Shown one piece after another: positions 1 through 10,394 of a stretch of 64,000 bases of DNA. The stretch's first letter is position 1; every line of letters begins with the position of its first letter. Origin of the DNA: Kluyvera genomosp. 3. GTDB taxonomy: Bacteria > Pseudomonadota > Gammaproteobacteria > Enterobacterales > Enterobacteriaceae. Where the stretch lies: assembly GCA_002211745.1 (NCBI GenBank), contig CP022114.1, forward strand, positions 620,001 through 684,000, read 5' to 3'. The translations under genes and the position numbers were made by a program. The notes beneath the pieces were generated by a model. It ran no database searches and was not told the DNA's origin. It saw nothing but the letters and a program-made list of their open reading frames with translations.

Positions 1-1059
1 TATCGTACCAGGCCATCTCTTCGAGCAGACGCTTGCCCACTTCTTCATTGATGGCGCGCGGGTTAACAGATGAATGGCGTCGCGTACTTCCGTGACTTCC
101 GAGAACATCACGGTTGCACCGCAGCGCACCAGCAGGTCGGAGGCGTAGCCGACAGCGGGGTTAGCGGTCACACCGGAGAAAGCGTCGCTGCCACCGCACT
201 GCATACCCACCACCAGCTCGGAGGCCGGGCAGGTGACGCGCTGGCGCTGGTTGAGTTTTTCCAGATGGCGCACGGCAACCTGCAGGATATCGTCGACCAT
301 CGATTTAAAGCCCACGTGCTGCTCGTCCTGTAGGCGTACGATGCTGGCGCTGTCGACCGGGATGCTCTGCACATCTTCCGTGCCTTCCAGCAGACGCTCT
401 GGCTGTAGCTTTTCGCAGCCGAGGCCCACCACCATCACTTCGCCACCGAAGTTTGGGTTCAGCGCGATATTATGAATGGTGCGAATCGGCACCACGGCAG
501 CCGGCGCGTTAATCGCCACGCCGCAGCCGTAAAGGTGGTTCAGACCGACCACGCCGTCAACATTCGGGTATTTCGGCAGCAGGTCGCGTTCGATAATTTT
601 AACCACGTAGTCCACAACGCCTGCCACGCAGTGCACGCTGGTGGTAATGCCCAACAGGTTTTTGGTGCCCACGCTGCCGTCGGCGTTACGGTAACCTTCA
701 AAGGTGTAACCTTCCAGCGGCGGCAGCGGTTCCGGCACTTTGGTCGCCAGCGGCAGGGTGTTAAGCGGCGGCGCTTTCGGCAGCGTGACCGTGGATTCGT
801 CGATCCAGCTGCCTTTGGCGACATCGCGTACCGCGTAACCAATAACTTCGCCGTAGCGAATGATTTCACCATTTTGAGGAATATCCACCAGCGCAACTTT
901 ATGTCCCTGGGGAATATGTTCAATTAATTCCAGACCGTCAGGAAAGCGCGTCCCTGCTTTTAATCCATTATCATTGACAATAATCGCGACATTATCAGTA
1001 GCGTGTACTTTGATATAAAAAGCAGTCGGCGATTCTTGTCTGATTTCAATGTTAGCCAT
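1..1059 (-). CDS. garD: Galactarate dehydratase, C-terminus off the window
   Basis: GarD removes water from D-galactarate to give 5-keto-4-deoxy-D-glucarate, the first step of galactarate breakdown in the cytoplasm. The product starts [18 protein letters not shown] and is close to E. coli GarD (523 residues) over about 353 codons; the rest lies beyond base 1. The motifs [17 protein letters not shown] and [10 protein letters not shown], shared with the related altronate dehydratase, are readable. The frame breaks at the GGG run at 60-62: one extra G restores [18 protein letters not shown]. It is divergent from garP, the usual layout for co-regulation by CdaR. Identity is by recalled sequence similarity; the break looks like a sequence error. 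Confidence 0.93.
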   Translation of the reverse strand, partial: MANIEIRQESPTAFYIKVHATDNVAIIVNDNGLKAGTRFPDGLELIEHIPQGHKVALVDIPQNGEIIRYGEVIGYAVRDVAKGSWIDESTVTLPKAPPLNTLPLATKVPEPLPPLEGYTFEGYRNADGSVGTKNLLGITTSVHCVAGVVDYVVKIIERDLLPKYPNVDGVVGLNHLYGCGVAINAPAAVVPIRTIHNIALNPNFGGEVMVVGLGCEKLQPERLLEGTEDVQSIPVDSASIVRLQDEQHVGFKSMVDDILQVAVRHLEKLNQRQRVTCPASELVVGMQCGGSDAFSGVTANPAVGYASDLLVRCGATVMFSEVTEVRDAIHLLTRAPSMKKWASVCSKRWPGTI

Positions 1060-1470
1060 TGTCCAGCATTCTCCAGCCAGGGGTAAAATGAATTAAGTAT
1101 ATAAATGTTTCTTTTCAGATTATGAAAAATAAAAACACTTGGATAATGGAATAAAGAATGTCAGGAGTTTGAATATAAAAATGTGATGTAGATCACCTAT
1201 CACTCTCATCCCCATAGGGCAAGGACATCAATGCATGAAATTGTGCATCAGCGCCCAGTGTCGTGTGCACATGAACAATAAAATCAGTTTATAAAACTAT
1301 TAACCTGGTGATTTGCACAATGTGTGGCGAAGGTATCCTGATTATACTGATTCTCGATTTCATGGTGTCTGATTATTTATTGAGATTACTCGTCATCAAT
1401 TAAATAGTCAGCGAAATTCGCTTTAATAAAAATAAGAAGATTAAAGCATCCTGTACCCGAGGATAATAAA
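1060..1470. promoter_or_regulatory. garD-garP divergent intergenic region
   Basis: This 411-base AT-rich gap separates the divergent garD and garP genes and must hold both promoters. The one clear site is the CRP-like sequence at 1181-1198. In E. coli this region is activated by CdaR; I do not know its binding motif well enough to place it. No reading frame here looks real. Confidence 0.6.
1181..1198. promoter_or_regulatory. CRP-like binding site
   Basis: The sequence TGTGATGTAGATCACC matches the CRP consensus TGTGA-N6-TCACA at nine of ten core positions. It lies between the divergent garD and garP genes, a sensible place for catabolite control of galactarate use. Assignment is by motif only. 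Confidence 0.6.
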
Positions 1471-2811
1471 ATGATACACGATACTGCTGACGCTGTTGAA
1501 GCAAAAAAGGGAATGCATACCCGTTATTTAATTCTGTTAATTATTTTTATTGTTACGGCCGTTAACTACGCTGACCGCGCAACGCTCTCCATCGCCGGTA
1601 CCTCCGTGGCGAAAGAGTTGGAGCTGAGCGCGGTGTCCATGGGGTATATCTTCTCGGCATTCGGCTGGGCCTATCTGCTGATGCAGATTCCGGGAGGGTG
1701 GCTACTGGATAAATTTGGCTCCAAAAAGGTGTATACCTATAGCCTGTTCTTCTGGTCGCTGTTTACCTTCTTACAGGGCTTTGTCGGTTTCTTCCCGCTG
1801 GCGTGGGCTGGCGTCTCCATGTTCTTCATGCGCTTTATGCTCGGCTTCTCTGAAGCGCCGTCTTTCCCGGCGAACGCGCGTATTGTGGCGGCCTGGTTCC
1901 CCACCAAAGAGCGTGGCACCGCGTCGGCTATCTTTAACTCCGCGCAATATTTCTCGCTGGCGCTGTTCTCCCCGTTGCTGGGCTGGTTGACCTTTGCGTG
2001 GGGCTGGGAGCACGTCTTTACCGTGATGGGCGTGATTGGCTTCCTGTTGACCGGGATGTGGGTGAAGTTTGTGCATAACCCGACCGACCATCCGCGGATG
2101 TCTAAAGAAGAGCTGAAATTCATTGCCGAGAATGGCGCGGTGGTCGATATGGACCACAAAAAGCCGGGTAGCGACGCAGTGAAAGGTCCGAAGCTGGATT
2201 ACATCAAACAGTTGCTCAGTAGCCGTATGATGTTAGGTATCTTCTTTGGCCAGTATTTCTTAAACACCATCACCTGGTTCTTCCTCACCTGGTTCCCGAT
2301 TTATCTGGTGCAGGATAAAGGCATGTCGATTCTGAAAGTGGGTCTGGTGGCGTCCATCCCTGCACTGTGCGGCTTTGCCGGCGGCGTGTTGGGCGGATTG
2401 TTCTCTGACTACCTGATTCGCCGTGGCTGTACGCTGACTTTTGCGCGTAAGCTGCCTATCGTACTGGGCATGCTGTTGGCCTCGACGATTATTCTGTGCA
2501 ACTACACCGACAACACTGCGCTGGTCGTCACGCTGATGGCATTGGCGTTCTTCGGAAAAGGCTTTGGCGCACTCGGCTGGCCGGTCATCTCCGACGTCGC
2601 GCCGAAAGAAATTGTCGGCCTGTGCGGCGGTCTGTTTAACGTGTTTGGCAACGTGGCCTCCATCGTCACCCCGCTGGTGATTGGTTATATCGTGAGTGAA
2701 CTGCACTCCTTCAATGGCGCACTGATTTTTGTAGGCTGTTCCGCACTGATGATGATGGTTTGCTACCTGTTCGTGGTGGGCGACATCAAACGTCTCGAGC
2801 TGCGGAAGTAA
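1471..2811 (+). CDS. garP: D-galactarate/D-glucarate MFS transporter
   Basis: Inner-membrane major facilitator that imports D-galactarate (and probably D-glucarate) by proton symport. It has 446 residues, the family size, and about 12 hydrophobic segments. After a short acidic start it reads HTRYLILLIIFIVTAVNYAD, the typical first membrane segment of the anion:cation symporter family. The MFS loop motif LLDKFGSKKVYTYS is at about residues 79-92, and GFSEAPSFPANARIV follows in helix 4. The start is preceded by a GAGG box. It is the first gene of the garPLRK operon, 20 bases before garL. The frame is intact. Confidence 0.95.
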   Translation: MIHDTADAVEAKKGMHTRYLILLIIFIVTAVNYADRATLSIAGTSVAKELELSAVSMGYIFSAFGWAYLLMQIPGGWLLDKFGSKKVYTYSLFFWSLFTFLQGFVGFFPLAWAGVSMFFMRFMLGFSEAPSFPANARIVAAWFPTKERGTASAIFNSAQYFSLALFSPLLGWLTFAWGWEHVFTVMGVIGFLLTGMWVKFVHNPTDHPRMSKEELKFIAENGAVVDMDHKKPGSDAVKGPKLDYIKQLLSSRMMLGIFFGQYFLNTITWFFLTWFPIYLVQDKGMSILKVGLVASIPALCGFAGGVLGGLFSDYLIRRGCTLTFARKLPIVLGMLLASTIILCNYTDNTALVVTLMALAFFGKGFGALGWPVISDVAPKEIVGLCGGLFNVFGNVASIVTPLVIGYIVSELHSFNGALIFVGCSALMMMVCYLFVVGDIKRLELRK

Positions 2812-2837
2812 GCTGCGACTAACTTAAGGTAATGAAC

Positions 2838-3607
2838 ATGGATAACGCGATTTTCCCTAACAAATTCAAAGCGGCGCTGGCTGCAAAACAGGTTCAGATT
2901 GGCTGCTGGTCCGCACTTTCCAGCCCAATCAGCACCGAAGTGTTAGGCCTGGCCGGGTTCGACTGGCTGGTACTGGACGGTGAACATGCGCCGAACGATG
3001 TGACGACATTAATCCCGCAGCTGATGGCGCTTAAGGGCAGCCAGAGCGCCCGGTGGTCCGCGTGCCGACCAACGAGCCGGTGATTATCAAACGTATGCTG
3101 GACATCGGTTTCTACAACTTCCTGATTCCATTCGTTGAAACGCAGGAGCAGGCGGCGCAGGCGGTTTCCTCCACGCGTTACCCGCCGGAAGGGATTCGCG
3201 GCGTATCCGTTTCGCATCGCGGCAATATGTTCGGCACCGTAGCGGACTACTTCGCGCAGTCCAACAAGAACATCACCATCCTGGTGCAGATTGAAAGCCA
3301 ACTGGGTGTCGATAACGTCGATGCGATTGCCGCAACCGACGGTGTGGATGGGATCTTCGTTGGCCCAAGTGACCTGGCTGCCGCGCTGGGGCATCTCGGC
3401 AACGCCTCGCATCCGGAAGTGCAGCAGGCTATCCAGCATATTTTTGCCCGTGCGAAAGCGCACGGTAAACCCAGCGGCATTCTGGCGCCGGTGGAAGCCG
3501 ATGCGCGCCGCTATCTGGAGTGGGGCGCCACCTTTGTGGCCGTGGGCAGCGATCTGGGCGTGTTCCGCGCCGGGACGCAGAAACTGGCGGATGCCTTTAA
3601 AAAGTAA
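2838..3607 (+). CDS. garL: 5-keto-4-deoxy-D-glucarate aldolase
   Basis: Class II, metal-dependent aldolase of the HpcH/HpaI family. It splits 5-keto-4-deoxy-D-glucarate into pyruvate and tartronate semialdehyde. The ATG at 2838 has an AAGG box eight bases upstream; an in-frame ATG at 2832 is too close to that box. The frame breaks at the CCC run at 3049-3051. One added C restores [12 protein letters not shown] and gives exactly 256 residues, the E. coli length. Family motifs include [13 protein letters not shown] (metal and base region), VQIESQLGV and [10 protein letters not shown]. The aldehyde product feeds GarR downstream. Confidence 0.93.
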
Positions 3608-3643
3608 CCCCTACCGAATTAACGCAAAATTGAGGAAATAACG

Positions 3644-4528
3644 ATGAAAGTTGGTTTTATTGGTCTGGGTATCATGGGCAAACCGATGAGCAAAAACCTG
3701 CTGAAAGCGGGCTACTCACTGGTGGTTGCTGACCGTAATTCTGAAACGATTGCCGAAGTGATTGCGGCGGGCGCGGAAACCGCGACCACGCCAAAAGCGA
3801 TTGCCGAGCAGTGCGATGTGATCATCACCATGCTGCCAAACTCGCCGCACGTCAAAGAAGTGGCGCTGGGTGAAAACGGCATTATCGAAGGCGCGAAGCC
3901 GGGCACCGTATTGATTGATATGAGTTCTATTGCGCCACTGGCAAGCCGTGAAATCAGCGATGCGCTGAAGGCGAAGGGGATTGATATGTTGGATGCGCCG
4001 GTCAGCGGCGGCGAGCCGAAGGCGATTGATGGCACGCTGTCGGTGATGGTGGGCGGTGATAAAGCGATTTTCGACAAGTACTACGACCTGATGAAAGCGA
4101 TGGCGGGTTCAGTGGTTCACACCGGTGAAATCGGTGCGGGCAACGTCACCAAGCTGGCAAACCAGGTGATTGTCGCGCTGAATATCGCGGCGATGTCGGA
4201 AGCGCTGACGCTGGCGACCAAAGCGGGCGTGAACCCGGATCTGGTCTATCAGGCGATTCGCGGCGGCCTGGCGGGCAGCACCGTGCTGGATGCCAAAGCG
4301 CCGATGGTCATGGACAGAAACTTCAAGCCGGGTTTTCGTATCGACCTGCACATTAAAGATCTGGCCAACGCGCTGGACACCTCCCACGGCGTGGGCGCGC
4401 AGCTCCCGTTGACGGCGGCGGTGATGGAAATGATGCAGGCGCTGCGTGCCGATGGTCTGGGTACTGCCGACCATAGCGCGCTGGCCTGCTACTACGAAAA
4501 ACTGGCGAAAGTGGAAGTGACTCGCTAA
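3644..4528 (+). CDS. garR: Tartronate semialdehyde reductase
   Basis: NADH-dependent reductase turning tartronate semialdehyde into D-glycerate in the galactarate/glucarate pathway. The 294-residue protein belongs to the beta-hydroxyacid dehydrogenase family. It shows the nucleotide-binding GFIGLGIMGKPMSKNL near the N-terminus, the substrate motif DAPVSGG at 117-123 and the catalytic-lysine motif GAGNVTKLANQ with Lys170. It sits 36 bases after garL and before garK, so aldolase product and kinase substrate are handled in order along the operon. The frame is intact. Confidence 0.96.
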   Translation: MKVGFIGLGIMGKPMSKNLLKAGYSLVVADRNSETIAEVIAAGAETATTPKAIAEQCDVIITMLPNSPHVKEVALGENGIIEGAKPGTVLIDMSSIAPLASREISDALKAKGIDMLDAPVSGGEPKAIDGTLSVMVGGDKAIFDKYYDLMKAMAGSVVHTGEIGAGNVTKLANQVIVALNIAAMSEALTLATKAGVNPDLVYQAIRGGLAGSTVLDAKAPMVMDRNFKPGFRIDLHIKDLANALDTSHGVGAQLPLTAAVMEMMQALRADGLGTADHSALACYYEKLAKVEVTR

Positions 4529-4537
4529 GGACGTTGG

Positions 4538-4591
4538 GCCCGACGGCGTCGGGCTCACAAGGTAGGCCGGAACGGTGATGCGTCATCCGGC
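4538..4591. repeat. REP-like palindromes within the gar operon
   Basis: Two inverted repeats lie in the 86-base gap between garR and garK: GCCCGACGGCGTCGGGC at 4538-4554 and an imperfect palindrome with arms GCCGG and CCGGC around 4566-4591. They resemble enterobacterial REP elements, which often sit between genes of one operon and stabilise upstream mRNA. Confidence 0.6.
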
Positions 4592-4614
4592 GTCGCGCGC
4601 TAATAGGCTCAGAT

Positions 4615-5759
4615 ATGAAAATCGTAATCGCCCCAGACTCTTATAAAGAAAGCCTTTCTGCCACCGAGGTAGCACTGGCGATAGAAAAAGGATTTCGGGA
4701 AATCTTTCCGGAAGCGCAGTTTGTGTCCGTCCCGGTCGCCGACGGTGGAGAAGGAACGGTTGAGGCGATGATTGCGGCGACGCAGGGGCGCGCGATGACA
4801 TCAACCGTCACCGGCCCGCTTGGCGATGTCGTTACGGCACAGTGGGGAATTTCGGGCGACGGCGGTACGGCGTTTATCGAAATGGCTGCTGCCAGCGGCC
4901 TCGCGCTGGTGCCCGCGGAACGACGCAACCCTTTGATTACCACCTCTTACGGTACCGGGGAGCTGATTCTCCAGGCGCTGGAAAGCGGGTGAAGAACATC
5001 ATTATCGGCATTGGCGGCAGCGCGACCAACGACGGCGGCGCTGGCATGGTTCAGGCGCTGGGAGCAAAGCTGTGCGATGCCAACGGGAAGGCGATAGGCT
5101 TTGGCGGCGGCAGTCTGATGAGCCTCAATCATATTGATATTGCCGGGCTGGATGCGCGTCTACAGACCTGCACAATCCGCGTGGCCTGCGATGTGACTAA
5201 CCCGCTGACCGGGCCGTTTGGCGCGTCCTGCATTTTTGGGCCGCAGAAAGGGGCGACGGCAGAGATGATTGCCGAACTGGACCGTAACCTGGCGCACTTC
5301 GCCGAGGTGATTCAAAAATCGCTACGCGTTGATGTGAAAGACGTGCCTGGCTCCGGGGCCGCAGGCGGCATGGGCGCGGCGCTGATGGCATTTCTTGGCG
5401 CGGAGTTGCGCAGCGGAATTGAGATCGTCACCCAGGCGCTGAATCTGGAAGAACATATTCACGACTGCACGCTGGTGGTGACCGGCGAAGGACGGCTCGA
5501 TAGTCAGAGCATTCACGGCAAAGTGCCGGTGGGTGTGGCCAGCGTGGCAAAAAAATACCATAAGCCGGTGATCGGCATTGCCGGTAGCCTGACTCGCGAC
5601 GTTGGCGTGGTACATCAGTACGGCATTGATTCGGTCTTCAGCGTACTGAACCGCATTGGCTCGCTGGAAGAGGCGTTCCGCGATGCGGCGGACAATATTT
5701 ATCTCACCTCCCGTAACATTGCCGCCACCCTGCGGGTAGGAATGCTGACGGAAAGGTGA
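4615..5759 (+). CDS. garK: Glycerate 2-kinase
   Basis: Phosphorylates D-glycerate to 2-phosphoglycerate, the last step before glycolysis. The N-terminal part starts [16 protein letters not shown] and contains [13 protein letters not shown]. The second part contains [16 protein letters not shown], a glycine-rich segment conserved in the GckA/GarK family. The frame breaks at the GGG run at 4987-4989; one added G joins ALESG to [10 protein letters not shown] and gives 381 residues, exactly the E. coli length. It is the last gene of garPLRK; its stop codon overlaps the -35 box of rnpB. Confidence 0.93.
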
Positions 5760-5784
5760 CATCAGCGCGCAAACCCTCTATACT
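5756..5784 (+). promoter_or_regulatory. rnpB sigma-70 promoter
   Basis: GTGACA (5756-5761) and TATACT (5779-5784) are separated by 17 bases, and the RNase P RNA 5' end follows seven bases later at 5792. The -35 box overlaps the garK stop codon. Confidence 0.85.
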
Positions 5785-5791
5785 GCGCGCC

Positions 5792-6171
<380 letters not shown>

Positions 6172-6174
6172 CTT

Positions 6175-6209
6175 AAAAAACCCCGCTTCGGCGGGGTTTT
6201 TGCTTTTTT
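6175..6209 (+). terminator. rnpB intrinsic terminator
   Basis: A perfect GC stem, CCCCGCTTCGGCGGGG, with a TTCG loop is followed by TTTTTGCTTTTTT, four bases after the mature RNase P RNA end. Confidence 0.95.
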
Positions 6210-6726
6210 ATCCCTCAGCGAACGCTCCATTAACTTTCCCATTTTGTTAGCGAAATCTTCTGATTGTTTACTATATCCATACAAAAAATAGAGTTATTAA
6301 CTGAAATGGCCTGATGTTGTGATAGCCCTCATTTTTTGCCTTAACTTGGCATCACATTTCATTAACATTCTTTGTTGTCCGGGTTCACAAAATTCCTTTA
6401 CGTTGTTGGGTTAAGGGAATAGAGAATTCTAAAAATATCATTAAAAAACAGTTTGTTATAAAATTCTGCGGCATGGAAAAATATGTTTTCTCCTCCATTG
6501 TTCGTAAAAAGAGAAATAAGCTGGCTGATTTCTCGCTATTCATGGCATGAATTTCTCCTTATCGCTTTTTTCCGGGCAAAGAGTTGCAAGTTTTTTCTCC
6601 TTAACCCGCGCTATGATCTTCACACTCCAGGAAAAAGCAGTGAATAAGCCTGTGATGATTTGTTTTTTTGAAATATCAATCTGTATCAGAACAATAAACC
6701 CTACACACCAAGAGTGAGAATTTGTT
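6210..6726. other. Intergenic region upstream of yhaO
   Basis: This 517-base AT-rich gap lies between the rnpB terminator and yhaO. It should hold the yhaOM promoter, which in E. coli responds to the Lrp-type regulator CyuR (DecR) and anaerobiosis. I see no reliable binding motif and no convincing gene. Confidence 0.5.
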
Positions 6727-8051
6727 ATGGAAACAATCTCAGTTTCACCGACGCACACCTCGGCGGCGGCCGCACGAGCGGGCATGTCAGAAAGTGAATG
6801 GCAGGCAGCAATAAAGTTCGACAGTACCGACGTGGGTTGGGTCATCATGAGCATTGGGATGGCTATCGGCGCGGGCATCGTCTTTTTACCCGTGCAGGTA
6901 GGGCTGATGGGCCTGTGGGTCTTCCTGCTCTCCTCCATCGTCGGCTATCCGGCCATGTACCTGTTTCAGCGACTGTTTATCAACACCCTGGCCGAGTCGC
7001 CGGAGTGTAAAGATTACCCGAGCGTGATCAGCGGTTACCTGGGAAAAAACTGGGGGATTTTACTCGGCGCGCTCTACTTCATTATGTTGGTGATCTGGAT
7101 GTTTGTTTACTCCACGGCCATCACCAACGACAGCGCTTCTTATTTGCATACCTTCGGCGTCACCGATGGTCTGCTGTCGGAAAACCCGTTCTATGGTCTG
7201 GTGCTGATCTGCGTGCTGGTGGCGATCTCTTCGCGCGGCGAGAAGCTGCTGTTTAAAGTTTCCAGCTTTATGGTGCTAACCAAGCTGTTAGTGGTGGCGG
7301 CGCTGGGCGTATCGATGGTGGGGATGTGGCACCTGTACAACGCCGGTACGCTACCGCCGATGGACCTGCTGGTGAAAAACGCGATCATCACGCTGCCGTT
7401 TACGCTGACATCTATCCTGTTTATTCAGACGCTCAGCCCGATGGTTATCTCTTACCGCTCAAAGGAAAAATCCCGCGAAGTGGCGCGTCATAAAGCGCTG
7501 CGGGCGATGAACATTGCCTTCGGCATTCTGTTTGTCGTCGTCTTTTTCTATGCCGTGTCCTTCACGCTGGCAATGGGACACGACGAAGCGGTTAAAGCCT
7601 ACGAGCAAAATATCTCCGCGCTGGCGATTGCCGCGCAGTTCATCAACGGTAGCACCGGTGCCTGGGTCACCGTGGTGAGCGTGATTCTCAACATTTTTGC
7701 GGTGATGACCGCGTTCTTCGGCGTTTACCTCGGCTTTCGCGAGGCAACGCAAGGGATCGTGATTAACCTGCTGCGTCGTAAAATGCCGATGGAAAAGATC
7801 AATGAGAAGCTGGTACAGCGTGGGATCATGATCTTCGCCATCCTGCTGGCCTGGAGCGCGATCGTGCTGAATGCGCCAGTGCTGAGCTTCACTTCCATTT
7901 GCAGCCCTATCTTCGGCATGGTGGGTTGTCTGATTCCGGCCTGGCTGGTTTACAAAGTTCCGGCGCTGCATAAATACAAAGGGCCTCGCTGGTGATCATT
8001 ATCATCACTGGCCTGCTGCTCTGCGTCTCTCCGTTCCTGGCATTCTCCTGA
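6727..8051 (+). CDS. yhaO: Cysteine/serine transporter YhaO (CyuP)
   Basis: Inner-membrane permease of the HAAAP (SdaC/TdcC) family; in E. coli it is CyuP, which supplies cysteine to the adjacent desulfidase. The family start region GWVIMSIGMAIGAGIVFLP (first membrane segment) is at about residues 38-56, and there are 11 hydrophobic segments. The frame breaks at the GGG run at 7981-7983, close to the C-terminus. One added G replaces the aberrant tail PRW with a final segment ending SPFLAFS, as in E. coli, stopping at 8051. Restored length is about 442 residues. It is followed at once by yhaM. Confidence 0.9.
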
Positions 8052-8057
8052 TTTTGG

Positions 8058-9373
8058 ATGGTTAAGATGGTTGAAGTAACGATGAATCCGCTGTGGGATA
8101 CCCTGATTCAAGCGGTTAAACAAAATGTGAAGCCTGCGATGGGCTGTACCGAGCCGGTGTCGCTGGCTCTGGCCAGCGCGATTGCCGCCTCGCATCTGGC
8201 GGGAAGGGTGACTCATATTGACGCCAAAGTCTCTCCCAACCTGATGAAAAACGGCATGGGCGTTACCGTGCCGGGAACCGGCATGGTGGGGCTACCGATT
8301 GCCGCGGCGGTAGGCGCGTTAGGCGGCGATCCGCAGGCGGGACTGGAGGTATTAAAAAGCGCCTCCGTTGAGGCCATCGCGGCCGGGAAGACGCTGCTGG
8401 CGAGCGGTAGGGTGTCGGTCTCGATTCAGGAACCGTGCGAGGATGTGCTGTATGCCAGCGCCACGGTGTATACCGACGCGGAGTCGGCCACGGTGACGAT
8501 TGCAGGCGGTCATACCCGAGTGGTACGGATCGTCAAAAACGGCGTCACGCTGCTGGATGCCAGCGGCTGCGCCAGCGTCGGGGAAGAGGAATCCACCTCG
8601 TCGCTGGCGGAGGTCACGCTGGCGCAGGTGGTTGAGTTTGCCGAGCAGGTGCCGTTTGAAAAAATCAGTTTTATTCTTGATGCGGCGCTGCTCAATAGCG
8701 CGCTCTCCCACGAAGGGCTGCGTGCGCAGTATGGCCTGCATATTGGCGCGACGCTCCAGCGTCAGCGTGAACGCGGTCTGCTGGCCAAGGATCTGCTGTC
8801 CGACATTATGATCCGCACCTCGGCCGCATCTGACGCGCGTATGGGCGGAGCCTGCCTGCCGGCCATGAGCAATTCAGGTTCTGGTAATCAGGGCATTGCC
8901 GCCACCATGCCGGTGGTGGTGGTCGCTGAACATGTGGGCTGTTCGCAGGAAAAAATGGCGCGCGGATTGATTCTCTCGCACCTGACGGCCATCTACATCC
9001 ACCATCAGCTGCCGATGCTGTCCGCGCTCTGCGCCGCCACGACGGCATCGATGGCGCGGCCGCCGGGATTTGCTGGCTGATTGACGGCAGCTATCGCACT
9101 ATTTCAATGGCGATCAGCAGCATGATTGGCGATGTCAGCGGGATTATCTGCGATGGCGCGTCAAACAGCTGTGCGATGAAGGTATCGACCAGCGTATCGT
9201 CGGCGTGGAAAGCGGTGCTGATGGCGCTGGATGAAACCGCGGTCACCGGCAATGAGGGGATTGTGGCGCACGATGTCGAGCAGTCGATATCCAACCTCTG
9301 CGCGCTGGCCTGTCAGTCGATGCAGCAAACCGATCGGCAGGTGATTCAGATTATGGCCAGCAAGCTGAACTAG
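8058..9373 (+). CDS. yhaM: L-cysteine desulfidase YhaM (CyuA)
   Basis: [4Fe-4S] enzyme that splits L-cysteine into pyruvate, ammonia and sulfide in the cytoplasm (DUF1063/UPF0597 family). Key pieces are [15 protein letters not shown] near residue 28, [20 protein letters not shown] and [19 protein letters not shown]; the cysteines are candidates for the cluster. Three in-frame ATGs (8058, 8067, 8082) are possible starts; GGA before 8067 slightly favours that one. The frame breaks at GG 9053-9054; one added G restores [14 protein letters not shown] and a length of 435-438 residues (E. coli 436). It forms an operon with yhaO. Confidence 0.9.
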
Positions 9374-9404
9374 CCGTTTGCCCCGGTGCAGGCCGGGCGT
9401 TTTC

Positions 9405-9566
9405 TCAGGCCGCTCGCTCTTCTGCCTGGCGGTTTTCCGCCTCGGCGACGATGGCTTCTAACTCGCTCAGCATCTCTTCAACGCCAAACTCTTTTGGCGC
9501 GCTAACCGGTTGAGACATGACGACGGCTTTCACCGTTTGCTGCTTTTTATGGTTTCGCTTACTCAT
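9405..9566 (-). CDS. yhaL: Small protein YhaL
   Basis: A 53-residue protein starting MSKRNHKKQQTVKAVV and ending AENRQAEERAA. It matches E. coli YhaL (54 residues), a basic N-terminus followed by an acidic, helical part around EEMLSELEAIVAEAE. Function is unknown. It lies 31 bases beyond the yhaM stop on the opposite strand and downstream of yhaK, with which it may be co-transcribed. Confidence 0.85.
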   Translation of the reverse strand: MSKRNHKKQQTVKAVVMSQPVSAPKEFGVEEMLSELEAIVAEAENRQAEERAA

Positions 9567-9590
9567 TTGACTTCCGCTATCCTGAAAAAA

Positions 9591-10290
9591 CTACACTGGT
9601 AAATCTATCAGCAAAGCGCGCAGAGGGGTATCGGCAACAAGTGTGATATTCGCTTCATCCCGAATAAAGGCGCCATCGCCACAGGTTAACGCCTGTTTCT
9701 CCGCGTCATGCGCCAGTGCGTGAACCGTACCGTGAATCGACTGCAGATAGGCGCGCGGCCCGTGCAGTTGTAGATTCACCTGCTCGCCTTTTGCTAGTTC
9801 GATATGGTGTAGCCACACCTGCTGACGCAGCTGTAAGCTGTGCTGGCTGCCGTCAGGAGAGGCTAACAGCTGGTGCGTCGCCTCTTTTAACTTCAGTTTC
9901 TGCACCCGCGCGTTTTCCCGTTCCGGGCAGGCGTCCAGCCAGATTTGCATCCGGGTCAACGACTTATCTTTACTCAGATTATGTTCGCTATAGCTCACGC
10001 CGGCTGGGTAGCGATCAGCAGCGCCTCACCGGCTTTGGCCTGAATATGGTGGCCTTCGTTGTCGCGGTATTCGGCTTCGCCTTCCAGAATCAGGTTGAGA
10101 ATATCGACTTTCGGATAGGTGCGTGGCTGGAAGGCCGCGCCGGGGCGAGCACTTCCTGATTCAGCACGCGCAAAGAGGCATAGCCCAGCAGTTTCGGATC
10201 GAAGTAGTGCCCAAAAGAGAAGGTATAGCGGGCCTGTAGCCAACCGAAGTCTGCTTGTCCGCACTGTTTCGCTGTTCTTGTGGTAATCAT
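9591..10290 (-). CDS. yhaK: Pirin-like bicupin protein YhaK
   Basis: Cytosolic pirin-family protein; E. coli YhaK is a redox-sensitive bicupin whose physiological role is unsettled. It starts MITTRTAKQCGQADFGWL and has the pirin piece RYTFSFGHYFDPKLLGY. Two breaks split it: GGGG at 10142-10145 and CC at 10000-10001. One added base at each restores VLAPGAAFQPRTYP and TQPGVSYSEHNLS and gives 233 residues, exactly the E. coli length. It is divergent from the LysR gene yhaJ, an arrangement typical of regulator and target. Confidence 0.9.
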
Positions 10291-10394
10291 CTTCTTGACC
10301 CTCCTTTACACTAAATCAATGGTAAAGGTATGGACGCTGCATTGTTAGCCAGATATTCTGCCCGGTATGTTCAAATTTCCTGAATGAGCACGCC